Program-made: the position numbers and the translations under genes
In this document: piece after piece, positions 25,792 to 34,117 of the stretch
How positions within the stretch are numbered: the first letter of the stretch is position 1
How the letters are laid out: every line of letters begins with the position of its first letter
The notes under the pieces: model-generated
Seen by the model: the letters and a program-made list of their open reading frames with translations, nothing else
The model's database searches: none
Told to the model about the DNA's origin: nothing
Origin: JANMGV01 sp037440405
Lineage (GTDB): Bacteria; Planctomycetota; Planctomycetia; Pirellulales; Pirellulaceae
DNA length: 50,783 bases
NCBI GenBank assembly: GCA_037440405.1
Contig: JBBIUE010000032.1
Location: forward strand, 1-50,783
Reading direction: 5' to 3'

Positions 25792-25995
25792 AACGTTGCC
25801 TCCACAAACAATTCATCCGCGTCTATGACGCACTCTTCCATGAGCGATCATGGACCCTTTCGATGGAACAATTGCCTTGCGTAAGTTCGAGAACGCACAT
25901 TTTCTGGATTGCACAGATTGACAATAACTCTATCTCGATACACTGGAGACTCAGAGTCTTTCAATCGATCTTCTTTCGGCAGCTCCTACCTCAGA

Positions 25996-26199
25996 TCAAT
26001 TCATCCGGAAGGGGTCGTCGTTATTCAATTCGAGTGGAGCAACATCCGCCACATCAGGCATCGAAGCGGGCTGAATAAATTTGGCGGCGGCCTTCTTGCG
26101 ACTGTTCTCGCGCATCGAGACGACAATCACGGAGACTACGACTCCCAACATGAACAAGAGCCAGAGGAAGAAATAAAGATTATTCATGATCGTATTCAT
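25996..26199 (-). CDS. Small single-span membrane protein
   Basis: A 67-residue protein. ATG 26199 has AAGGA with a seven-base spacer, supporting this start over the in-frame ATG at 26187. One transmembrane helix lies near residues 8-28 (YFFLWLLFMLGVVVSVIVV), followed by a basic RENSRKKAAAKF segment and an acidic tail ending DDPFRMN. Positive residues after the helix predict an outside N terminus and a cytoplasmic tail. No family or function is recognised. It resembles the small accessory membrane subunits of larger complexes, but nothing beside it supports that. Confidence 0.65.
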   Translation of the reverse strand: MNTIMNNLYFFLWLLFMLGVVVSVIVVSMRENSRKKAAAKFIQPASMPDVADVAPLELNNDDPFRMN

Positions 26200-26691
26200 G
26201 TCACCGTCCTTCGAAACGCTCCGTGCGAAGCATCAACAAGCTCCCAAGTCGGTAGAAACCGCACTGCAACGCTTTCTCCAAGCTAATTGCAATCCATCAA
26301 TTTCGCAAGCTTTCAGGGTCTACTTCTACAATTCCAGCGTCATCCATTGGGGCAATGCTCCTAAAATCCATTTTCGAGTATCTGCGATCGACAAATGTTG
26401 CAGCGGGTTTCGTTGCCTTGAAGAGCCCTTTTTGGTGATTTTGCGATTGCGTCCGCGAACAAGTGGTAGCTGCCCCATAGCCGAACTCGTCACAGCCGAT
26501 CGTTTGCTCAATCAGCGAATAGTCACTTGCTTCGGCTCGAAGTTTAGCACCTCCAGTATGTCGTGGTATGGACAGTTCAGTTTCCTTGCAAAAATCCAGT
26601 TCGAAACCGGTGCGGAAAACGTCTGCCCGAACCTTGGTACAATCGTAGCAATGAACAGTTTTTGAGATTTCCTGTTGGATGAGAGCGTTGC
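26200..26691. other. Gap upstream of the glycan cassette
   Basis: No convincing gene. It holds the divergent starts of the small membrane protein and the PQQ-like gene. TACAAT at 26638-26643 is a possible -10 element about 50 bases before the PQQ-like ATG, but no matching -35 is seen. A 159-codon + frame (26186-26665) covers the region without family features. Confidence 0.4.
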
Positions 26692-27963
26692 ATGAGTTTT
26701 GATGAATTTCTACGCAAGTTGATTGGCGCGGTCGTTTGTCTCAGCGTAGCTTTTTTGCCACCGATCCTGGTTGCACAACAGCGATATGAATGGCCGCAGT
26801 TTTTGGGGCCGGGTGCCAGGGCAACCGTTGAGTCCGATCGATTGCCGCTGTTCTGGAGCGACAGCCAAAATATTCGATGGACAACGCCAACTCGAGGATT
26901 AGGCTGGTCGTCGCCGGTCGTCGCTGATGATTGCATCTTCATCACCGCAGGCATTGAAGACGAAAATGAGATTGGGCTTTTCGTCCAATGTTTCGACGTC
27001 CATTCGGGCAAGCTGCGATTCGAGCGAGAATTATTTCGTCATGCTGCCGCGAGCCCTGCTATCCATAAGAAGAACAGTCACGCTAGTCCGACTCCGATCG
27101 TCGATCAAGGAAGACTGTTCGTTCACTTTGGCCATCAGGGCACGGCGTGCCTCACATTGAACGGCGAGGTTGTTTGGACCAATCAAGAGCATCGATATCA
27201 ACCAGTCCATGGAAACGGGAGCACGCCTTTACTCTTTGATGGCAAACTGATCATCACATGCGACGGCGCGGAATCGCCCTATACCGTTGCCTTGGAGGCC
27301 AGTTCCGGCAACGAAGTCTGGCGGACTCCAAGAGGCATCGATGCCGACCGAACATTCTCGTTCTGTACACCGACAGTCATCGAGGTGAACGGAGAGCACC
27401 AAGTCATTTCAGTCGGAGCAAACTTGATCCAATCGCTCGATCCGGCCGACGGTCGGATCATCTGGTTCGCTCGATTTGAAGGTTTCTCAGTAATTCCTCG
27501 GCCGTTGTTTCATGAAGGGCTCGTCATCATATCGACGGGCTACGAGCGGCCGGAAACTCTGGCATTCGATCCGACCGGAACTGGAGACGTGACGGAAACC
27601 CATTTGCGTTGGCGGGCTGTTCGAGGAGCTCCAAATACTCCATCGATGCTTGCGTTCGAGGATACGGTCCTTCAACTCAGTGACAACGGGATCCTTTCCG
27701 CACTCCATGCGAAATCAGGTCGCGAACTTTGGCGAAAACGTTTGGGAGGCAGCTATTCTGCGACTCCACTACTCGCGGGGAACCGGCTTTACACGTTAGC
27801 AGAAGATGGCGAAGCTATCGCGCTCGAGTTGCTGAGCGACGCGGAACCCAAGGAGCTTGCGCGCAGCGACGTCGAAGGTCGAGCCTTCGCGTCCTTCGCC
27901 GTCGTCGGCGACGATCTCATTCTGCGAAGCGAGCGAGCGTTGATGCGAATCGGGAATCCTTAA
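26692..27963 (+). CDS. Exported PQQ-like beta-propeller protein
   Basis: Protein of 423 residues with an N-terminal signal peptide (LIGAVVCLSVAFLPPILVAQ). The rest is a beta-propeller built from PQQ-type blades: RGLGWSSPVVADDCIFITAG, ALEASSGNEVWRTPRG, SLDPADGRIIWFARFEG, LSALHAKSGRELWRKRLGG. The starting motif WPQFLGPGARATVES is standard for planctomycete members of this group. There are no calcium/PQQ catalytic ligands typical of quinoprotein dehydrogenases, so it is more likely a binding or assembly protein than an enzyme. It is followed after 34 bases by the glycosyltransferase gene and is probably the first gene of that operon, although a separate function is possible. Confidence 0.88.
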   Translation: MSFDEFLRKLIGAVVCLSVAFLPPILVAQQRYEWPQFLGPGARATVESDRLPLFWSDSQNIRWTTPTRGLGWSSPVVADDCIFITAGIEDENEIGLFVQCFDVHSGKLRFERELFRHAAASPAIHKKNSHASPTPIVDQGRLFVHFGHQGTACLTLNGEVVWTNQEHRYQPVHGNGSTPLLFDGKLIITCDGAESPYTVALEASSGNEVWRTPRGIDADRTFSFCTPTVIEVNGEHQVISVGANLIQSLDPADGRIIWFARFEGFSVIPRPLFHEGLVIISTGYERPETLAFDPTGTGDVTETHLRWRAVRGAPNTPSMLAFEDTVLQLSDNGILSALHAKSGRELWRKRLGGSYSATPLLAGNRLYTLAEDGEAIALELLSDAEPKELARSDVEGRAFASFAVVGDDLILRSERALMRIGNP

Positions 27964-27997
27964 TCGCAGCTCCTTCGATTCAAGCGAGGTTCTGAAA

Positions 27998-28924
27998 ATG
28001 CGAGCGGTATCAGTAGTCATCCCTGCCTACAACGAAGAAGCCGTTTTGGCACGCGTTGTCGCTGATATCCGCACAGTCCTTTCCCCGAACTTCCAACATG
28101 AGATCGTTGTAGTGGTCGATGGATCGACAGACCGAACTGAAGCCATCGCAAGAGACGTCGCCGATCAAGTCCTCGTGCACCCTATCAACTTGGGATACGG
28201 CCGAAGTCTCAAGTCTGGCATTAGCGCTGCGAGACACGATTGGATCGTCATCACCGATGCCGATGGAACCTATCCCATCGATCGCATTCCCGACTTGCTA
28301 GCGCATGGAAATCGTTTTCACATGGTTGTCGGAGCCCGCAGCGGGAAGTTTTACCGAGGTGGACTCATCAAGCAAGTTGGGCGAACCGCTTTTCGTTGGT
28401 TGAGCGAATTCGCGACCGGACAATCCATCCCCGATATCAATTCCGGACTTCGAGCGTTTCGCAAGCAAGATATTACCCCTTACTTCCCACTCATCAATTC
28501 TGGCTTTTCGTTCACCACAACATCGACTTTGGTCTATTTGCTGAACGGACGATGTATTCAGTACATTCCGATCGATTACTATCGCCGCGCTGGCAAGTCG
28601 AAAGTCCGTCATATTCGCGATTCACTTCGGGCCCTGCAGATCATCGTGGAAGCGATTCTGCGATGCAATCCGATCAAAGCATTCTTGCTCTTGGCCATTC
28701 CGACGGGAAGCTGCGGTCTGATCGTTTTCGTTTTGGCTGCGATTTTCCGATCCTCTGGATTATGGATCGGTGCAGCCATGTTTATCTGCACAGCAATCCT
28801 GCTGATCGGTCTGGGTTTTGTAGCCGTTTCGGCCCTACCGCCACGAGCGAATGATCTCTCGTTTCCGATGGATGAACTCGACGACACTATCAAGGAAGAT
28901 ACGCACAACGAGGGCGAAACTTGA
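27998..28924 (+). CDS. Family 2 glycosyltransferase (polyprenyl-phosphate sugar type) with two C-terminal membrane helices
   Basis: Inverting GT-A glycosyltransferase of 308 residues. The nucleotide-binding start is VSVVIPAYNEEAVL, followed by VVVVDGSTDRT. The metal-binding DAD motif occurs in VITDADGTYPID near residue 88. The RRAGKSKVRHIRDS segment near 207 matches the dolichyl/undecaprenyl-phosphate mannose or glucose synthase group. Two transmembrane helices (about 228-252 and 255-280) anchor it at the inner membrane. The likely reaction is transfer of a sugar from a nucleotide donor to polyprenyl phosphate, feeding a GT-C enzyme; the membrane protein three genes on is a candidate user. 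ATG 27998 has GAGG about eight bases before. Its TGA overlaps the TTG start of the methyltransferase. Confidence 0.92.
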   Translation: MRAVSVVIPAYNEEAVLARVVADIRTVLSPNFQHEIVVVVDGSTDRTEAIARDVADQVLVHPINLGYGRSLKSGISAARHDWIVITDADGTYPIDRIPDLLAHGNRFHMVVGARSGKFYRGGLIKQVGRTAFRWLSEFATGQSIPDINSGLRAFRKQDITPYFPLINSGFSFTTTSTLVYLLNGRCIQYIPIDYYRRAGKSKVRHIRDSLRALQIIVEAILRCNPIKAFLLLAIPTGSCGLIVFVLAAIFRSSGLWIGAAMFICTAILLIGLGFVAVSALPPRANDLSFPMDELDDTIKEDTHNEGET

Positions 28925-29679
28925 ACTCTGGACCGACGAATCTACAGTTCGATTCTTCGCCAATCGGCTCTGGAACCATGAGTCCGGCGATGGCGGACAT
29001 GGTAAGTTATCCATCGTATCTGCTTGCGAAGATCGAAGCGTGTTTGGGGCAGCGAGTCTGGGAGATCGGAGTAGGGAATGGCCAATACACCGCGAGCCTG
29101 TTGGAGAGTGGCCGAGCAGTGCTTGCGACCGATATCGATGCAGAATGTTTGCGGTTGGTTTCTCACCGCCACGCGGGCCATCCCAGCTTGCGTCTCGCCG
29201 AAATCGACCTGAACAATCCGGAAACGCTTTCAAGCATCTCTGCATTCGAACCTGATTCCGTGATTTGCCTGAACGTTCTCGAGCATATTGTCGACGACGA
29301 ACGCGCGCTGCGATCGATCCTCGGTTGCTGCCAGCCTTCGGCACGATTGGGCATGATCGTTCCAGCTCACCCAAGTCTATTTGGTCGCATGGACCGCGAA
29401 GCAGGTCATCAGCGGCGGTACACGCGAATCGGTTTGAAGTCGGTATTGGAACGTTCCGGTTGGCTGGTCGAGCGGTGCGATTACATCAATGCTTTCGGGG
29501 CTCTCGGGTGGTGGGTGCACAATCGACTGCGCCACAGTGCCGGTTTAGACGATCGGCAGGTAAACTGGCAAATGCGAACCATGGATCGCTGGCTGCCGAG
29601 ACTGGCCGCAGTGACGGACCCCGTGTTCCGCCAAGTTTGTGGACTGTCTGTCGCTGCAATCGCTCGAGTTCGCGAGTAG
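28921..29679 (+). CDS. Class I SAM-dependent methyltransferase
   Basis: Protein of 252 residues with a Rossmann methyltransferase fold. Motif I is VWEIGVGNGQYTASLL near residue 46; the acidic residue after strand 2 is in LATDIDAEC; the post-motif SVICLNVLEHIVDDERAL is the classic strand-4 signature; AHPSLFGRMDREAGHQRRYT follows. TTG 28921 overlaps the previous stop (TTGA) and has GAGGG six bases before it. An alternative ATG at 28978 would remove 19 residues before the conserved core. Location inside a glycan operon suggests it methylates a sugar or lipid carrier product. The substrate is not predictable. Confidence 0.88.
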   Translation: MNSGPTNLQFDSSPIGSGTMSPAMADMVSYPSYLLAKIEACLGQRVWEIGVGNGQYTASLLESGRAVLATDIDAECLRLVSHRHAGHPSLRLAEIDLNNPETLSSISAFEPDSVICLNVLEHIVDDERALRSILGCCQPSARLGMIVPAHPSLFGRMDREAGHQRRYTRIGLKSVLERSGWLVERCDYINAFGALGWWVHNRLRHSAGLDDRQVNWQMRTMDRWLPRLAAVTDPVFRQVCGLSVAAIARVRE

Positions 29680-29685
29680 TTCTCT

Positions 29686-31659
29686 ATGTGCGGTATAGCT
29701 GGTCTACTCCATCTTGCTGGTGAATCGGTCGAGCCTGAGCGATCAACGATCGAACGCATGGTGCAATCCATTCGGCATCGTGGTCCCGACGGAGGGGCAG
29801 TCTGGGGTGACGGGCCAATTTGGTTGGGGCATCGGCGTCTGGCCATACTCGACCTCAGCGATCACGGACGCCAGCCGATGTGCGACACATCGGGCCGCTT
29901 CTGGATTAGCTACAATGGCGAAGTCTACAACTTTCCTGAGCTGCGACGACAATTGGAACAGGAAGGAATGGTTTTTCGAAGTAGCTCCGATACAGAAGTC
30001 GTCATTCAGGGCTTCGCGAAGTGGGGGAAAAACGCTCTTCCAAAATTAAACGGCATGTTCGCCTTCGCGATTTGGGATCGGCTGGAACGACGATTGTATC
30101 TCGCTCGCGACGGCATCGGCATGAAACCGCTCTTCTTCGCGATCCACGGTAACTATCTTCGATTCGCATCGGAAATCAAAGCGATCCTTGTTGATGGTCG
30201 TGTTCCTCGCAAGCCGAGCCTGGACGGTTTGAGCGAGTTCTTCGCTTTTGGATATAGCGCGGCTCCCAATACGGGCTTTGAAGGCATACATCAACTGGAA
30301 CCGGGAGAACTCATGGTGGTGGATCTGGGACAGATTCGCAAAGAGAGGTGGTATCGACTTCCCTATCCCGATTCCCCTCCGCAACGCTCCCTCGATGAAT
30401 CGGTGGAAGTTCTTGACCATGCACTTGATGCTGCGGTCGGGCGGCACTGCATCAGCGACGTTCCTCTTTCTGCATTTCTCAGTGGTGGTCTAGACTCCTC
30501 CGCAGTTGTTCGAAGCGTGAGTCATCGAGTACAAGCTGGTTTGATGGACGGACCGATTCGAACGTGCACCATTCGTTTTGCCGAAGAAAGCTTCGACGAA
30601 TCGCCGTTTGCGGAAATTGTCGCCCGTCGTTTCGGCACCGATCACGCGTCCGAACAAGTCGCTGCCGCGTCTGCTGAGCTTCTCTCTGCGCTAGTGGAAC
30701 ATGCCGAGGATCCTCTGGCTGACAACTCGGCTCTGCCGACCTACATTCTGTCAGGCTTCGCGGCACAGACCCACAAAGTTGCCTTGTCGGGGGACGGCGC
30801 GGATGAATTGTTGGCTGGTTACTCAACCTATCTGGCGGACCGATTTGCGGCGGGATATCGCAGGATTCCAAAATTTCTGCGATCAACATTCATCGAGCCG
30901 GCAGTCCGTTGCCTCCCCAATCGAGACGTCAAATATCATTGGGCTGGTCTAGCCCGACGTTTTGTCGAAGGAGCGATGCACAAGTTCCCTTTGGACCATT
31001 GCCGATGGCGCACGATGATTCCGGAGCGTTATTGGAGCTCCTTGTTTCTCGGATCGGTAAAGGAACTCGCAAACGCTTCCTTCGACCGATACGCAAACTG
31101 CCTGGACTCGGCACCGCCGTGGCTTGATCCAGTTGAACAAGCATTGCACTTGGACTTATGCTTTCATCTCCCCAACGACATGATGGTCAAAGTCGATCGC
31201 ATGAGTATGGCTCACGGACTAGAGGTTCGTATTCCATTCCTCGACCAGGAAGTGATCCGAGCTGCACTGTCGACCCCGTCACGATTCAAGTTACATCGTC
31301 GGCAAGGAAAATTCGTTCTTCGAAAATCGTTGAACCGCGATCTACCAAAGTCGATTACGGGGCGGAGAAAAGCGGGGTTTCTGCTCCCGATCGAACGTTG
31401 GTTGCGCAACGAGTGGTGGGAGTTTGTAAAGGCGAACCTGAATCAAGATTTCTGCGATTCGACTGGGATACTTAGCCCACGAGGCGTTCAAATGCTGCTG
31501 GATGATTTTGTTTTTCGGCGGAAGGATGCTGCATATTCGCTATTCACGCTTCTTGTATTCTCGCTATGGTGGAAACGATGGATGGGTGCTGGACGCCAAG
31601 TTGTCAACTCCGTCATTACTGAACCTCTACCAAGAATCGTGAGCCCGCTGACTCCATAA
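29686..31659 (+). CDS. asnB: Asparagine synthase (glutamine-hydrolysing) family protein
   Basis: AsnB-type amidotransferase of 657 residues, a usual length. The N-terminal class II glutaminase domain begins with the catalytic cysteine after initiator methionine (MCGIAGLLH) and includes RGPDGG, GHRRLAILD and YNGEVYNF. The synthetase domain carries the ATP pyrophosphatase loop SGGLDSSAV at about residue 266 and SGDGADELLAGY near 368. Canonical AsnB makes asparagine from aspartate, glutamine and ATP. Versions located in polysaccharide operons often amidate other carboxylates, such as uronic acids or glycan-linked acids. The setting between a methyltransferase and a GT-C-like protein makes such a role plausible here. 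Confidence 0.94.
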   Translation: MCGIAGLLHLAGESVEPERSTIERMVQSIRHRGPDGGAVWGDGPIWLGHRRLAILDLSDHGRQPMCDTSGRFWISYNGEVYNFPELRRQLEQEGMVFRSSSDTEVVIQGFAKWGKNALPKLNGMFAFAIWDRLERRLYLARDGIGMKPLFFAIHGNYLRFASEIKAILVDGRVPRKPSLDGLSEFFAFGYSAAPNTGFEGIHQLEPGELMVVDLGQIRKERWYRLPYPDSPPQRSLDESVEVLDHALDAAVGRHCISDVPLSAFLSGGLDSSAVVRSVSHRVQAGLMDGPIRTCTIRFAEESFDESPFAEIVARRFGTDHASEQVAAASAELLSALVEHAEDPLADNSALPTYILSGFAAQTHKVALSGDGADELLAGYSTYLADRFAAGYRRIPKFLRSTFIEPAVRCLPNRDVKYHWAGLARRFVEGAMHKFPLDHCRWRTMIPERYWSSLFLGSVKELANASFDRYANCLDSAPPWLDPVEQALHLDLCFHLPNDMMVKVDRMSMAHGLEVRIPFLDQEVIRAALSTPSRFKLHRRQGKFVLRKSLNRDLPKSITGRRKAGFLLPIERWLRNEWWEFVKANLNQDFCDSTGILSPRGVQMLLDDFVFRRKDAAYSLFTLLVFSLWWKRWMGAGRQVVNSVITEPLPRIVSPLTP

Positions 31660-31687
31660 ACAAGTGATTCTGGAATTGAACAGCCGC

Positions 31688-33076
31688 ATGAAGTCCTCTT
31701 CCAATTCGAGCCCGTTCTCGGGAGCGATTCTGTTATTGCTCCTCTCGTTTTGCACTTACGGTTTTCTCCTGCGAAGTGGACGGCTGGATCTTCAAATCGC
31801 TCCGGACAGCAAGGACTACCTACAGTATCAAGTCGCGTCCCTGACCGATGTTCTTTCGAGTATTCGGACGCCTGCGTATCCATTGTTCCTGAAGTTGGTG
31901 AGCAGCACGGTCGGCATCGAGTTGCTGCCAACGATACAGTGGTTCCTTTGGATTCTGGTAGTTCTCATCTTCTATTTGGCTTTACTGAGTGGCGGATTCC
32001 GTCGAGCGACTGCCCTCGTTGCGACGGCGCCGATGGTACTCGCTTCAGCCCAGGTCGAGTTTGCTGCGCATGTCTTGGCAGATTCCATGGCGGTTTCTCT
32101 GTCAGTCGTCGCTGTCGGAAGTTGTGTCGCATGGGGAAAGGAGGGCACGGTTCGCTGGCTCGGACTGGCTACCTTTGCGTCACTAGCGTCGATCCTGACG
32201 CGCCCCGCTTTTTTATTTTTGATTCCATGCTTGCCTCTGCTAACTCTCGTCGTCAATTGGCTTTCAAATGACTCTCGAACCTTTCGAGCGTTGCTGATTC
32301 AGCGAGGCCTGCCCATGCTCGCTGCAACACTGCTACCATTTTTCACGTACTGTTCACTTCGCTACGTCGTTGTCAACGAATTTGGACTGGTTTCCTTTGC
32401 AGGTCACAATATCATCGGTATCGCAGCTCAATCGCTGGAGCCGAACGATATCCATTCGTTGCCTGACTCCGTGAAAACACTTGCGCGAGACATCTTGGAT
32501 CGAAGAGAAGTCCATCCACAGTACCACCCCCCCAAAGATTACGAAACGATGGAGAGCAATTTCAACCCGATGGTGTGGCAAATAGCCGTTCCGGCAGCAA
32601 AATCAATTGTCGGAAACGACACCTTGGAGGTTGATCGGTCACTATCGATTCTTGCGCGGAGCTCGATGTTGCGTCATCCCGGATTCTATATCCGATGGCT
32701 AATCTGGAATGCCAAGACCGCATTCCGGCGGACCTTAGAGGTGCTTGCTCATGATTTGGGAATTCAGCTTGCCCTGGTATTGTTCGTGGGAATGGCAATT
32801 CTCTCATCGCTACGTTTCGGCGGGAAATCTGCAACTCTCGACGATGATTGGGTGCTGCTGAAACATCAGAGCCGAGAGCTTTTCTTGTTGCTTTGGATAA
32901 GCATCCTATTCTGGGCCATGGGGATGGGACTCGTGATCTTGGTGGAGCCGAGTTTGACCCGCTATGTGCAGTCAGTTTCGGTCTTGCTTCCACCCGTCGT
33001 GTCTTGTCTTCTCTTTCACACCGCTGAGCGTTGGTGGTCTGACAGAGTTCCGGTTCCATGGGGGCAGTCACGTTGA
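31688..33076 (+). CDS. Polytopic membrane protein, GT-C-like glycosyltransferase candidate
   Basis: About 462 residues with roughly ten predicted membrane helices. ATG 31688 (MKSSSNSSPF) is preferred; an in-frame GTG lies at 31664. The first helix (GAILLLLLSFCTYGFLL) is followed by a loop with an acidic pair (APDSKDYLQYQ), and then RTPAYPLFLKL. This arrangement of an early loop with aspartate, followed by R-TP-YP, is seen in GT-C polyprenyl-phosphate-sugar transferases. Sequence similarity is too weak to name a subfamily. It would use the lipid-linked sugar made by the family 2 enzyme of the same operon. Its 3' end overlaps the aminotransferase gene by 19 bases. Confidence 0.75.
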   Translation: MKSSSNSSPFSGAILLLLLSFCTYGFLLRSGRLDLQIAPDSKDYLQYQVASLTDVLSSIRTPAYPLFLKLVSSTVGIELLPTIQWFLWILVVLIFYLALLSGGFRRATALVATAPMVLASAQVEFAAHVLADSMAVSLSVVAVGSCVAWGKEGTVRWLGLATFASLASILTRPAFLFLIPCLPLLTLVVNWLSNDSRTFRALLIQRGLPMLAATLLPFFTYCSLRYVVVNEFGLVSFAGHNIIGIAAQSLEPNDIHSLPDSVKTLARDILDRREVHPQYHPPKDYETMESNFNPMVWQIAVPAAKSIVGNDTLEVDRSLSILARSSMLRHPGFYIRWLIWNAKTAFRRTLEVLAHDLGIQLALVLFVGMAILSSLRFGGKSATLDDDWVLLKHQSRELFLLLWISILFWAMGMGLVILVEPSLTRYVQSVSVLLPPVVSCLLFHTAERWWSDRVPVPWGQSR

Positions 33077-33993
33077 GTCAAGTTTCGAATCCAGACTTTG
33101 GAGAGAGCATCGCATTTTGTAACGGCAAGTGGATTCGAGCCAAAGCCCTTGCATGGTCCGCGACCGATCACGCGACAACGCACGGAGCGATCGTCGTCGA
33201 ACGACTTCGAACATTCGGTGGCAAACCACTTGCGGTAAGCGAACACCAAGCTCGGATGGAGAAGGGATTAACGTTGCTGGGAATTGAATCTGGCCGAGAA
33301 CTCTGCGAGGAGCTTTTTGGACCTTATTTAAGCGCATTGATCGATCGCAACAGGCGAGCGATTCGCGCATCAAGAGATGTCGGATTGGTGGTGCTCGTTT
33401 CGCCCGGCGATCCCGGCTGGGATGCTCGCACCCACTACCAGCCATCCGTGATGATGCACCTAATGCCCATTCCTTGGCAGCGATTACAAACCTGGTACGC
33501 TCATGGTTGCCGGCTGAAGTCCGTGAAGATTCGCAACATACCATCCGATTGCATTCCGACCGAATTGAAGTCACGCAATCGCTTGCATTACTTCCTAGCG
33601 GATCGCGAAGCCGCATCTCATGATGCTTTACCGGTTCTTTTGGACATGGCAGGATACGTCGCTGAATCGTCCATAGCGAACATCCTGATGGTTCGCCGCG
33701 ATGGCACTCTCGTATCGCCGCGCCTATCACAGATTTTACCTGGAGTGACGCTGCAAATCACTCTGAAGCTCGGCCAGCAATTGGGCATCCCAATTTGCGA
33801 AGAAGATTTTGGCCTGGATGCATTGAAGCATGCCACCGAGATGGTCCTTTGTGGCACCACTGGCTGTCTATGGCCCGCTTGTTCCATCGATGGAATTTCG
33901 ATAGGCGATGGGCTTCCGGGAGCCGTCTATCAGAGTCTCTTGGACGCGTGGAAGCTCTATGTTGGACTAGATTTCGTGGCCGCTACTCTCTAG
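33058..33993 (+). CDS. Class IV PLP-dependent aminotransferase
   Basis: Fold-type IV PLP protein of 311 residues, related to branched-chain or D-amino-acid aminotransferases and aminodeoxychorismate lyase. The PLP lysine is K171 in ELKSRNRLHY; E203 in AGYVAESSIANIL is the conserved cofactor-contacting glutamate; ILPGVTLQ and ATEMVLCGTT are further family motifs. Which reaction it catalyses is not decided by these motifs. It starts at ATG 33058 inside the end of the membrane-protein gene (19-base overlap), so it is translationally linked to the glycan cassette. It could supply an amino acid, amine or keto acid for the glycan, or be a metabolic gene placed there by chance. Confidence 0.88.
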   Translation: MGAVTLSQVSNPDFGESIAFCNGKWIRAKALAWSATDHATTHGAIVVERLRTFGGKPLAVSEHQARMEKGLTLLGIESGRELCEELFGPYLSALIDRNRRAIRASRDVGLVVLVSPGDPGWDARTHYQPSVMMHLMPIPWQRLQTWYAHGCRLKSVKIRNIPSDCIPTELKSRNRLHYFLADREAASHDALPVLLDMAGYVAESSIANILMVRRDGTLVSPRLSQILPGVTLQITLKLGQQLGIPICEEDFGLDALKHATEMVLCGTTGCLWPACSIDGISIGDGLPGAVYQSLLDAWKLYVGLDFVAATL

Positions 33994-34035
33994 CATGATT
34001 GAGAAGAGCAAATTTTCTCCATTCAAGCTAGAATA

Positions 34036-34065
34036 AGGCGATGATCATCGATTTGTTCATCGCCT
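34036..34065 (+). terminator. Hairpin after the glycan cassette
   Basis: Nine-bp perfect stem AGGCGATGA (34036-34044) / TCATCGCCT (34057-34065) with a 12-base loop. It is followed by CGTTTCGTT, which is moderately T-rich. Placed 43 bases after the aminotransferase stop, it probably ends the operon. Confidence 0.55.
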
Positions 34066-34117
34066 CGTTTCGTTAAGCGATTGTGCGGTGCAATTGCAGC
34101 GGACATCATGTCTCCGT

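Noticed and set aside
26186..26665. 159-codon + frame before the PQQ-like gene
   Set aside because: Overlaps the start of the small membrane protein, no ribosome site, no family features, odd composition.
27998..33993. Secondary-metabolite (NRPS/PKS) cluster
   Set aside because: No carrier, condensation or ketosynthase domains; content fits envelope glycan synthesis instead.
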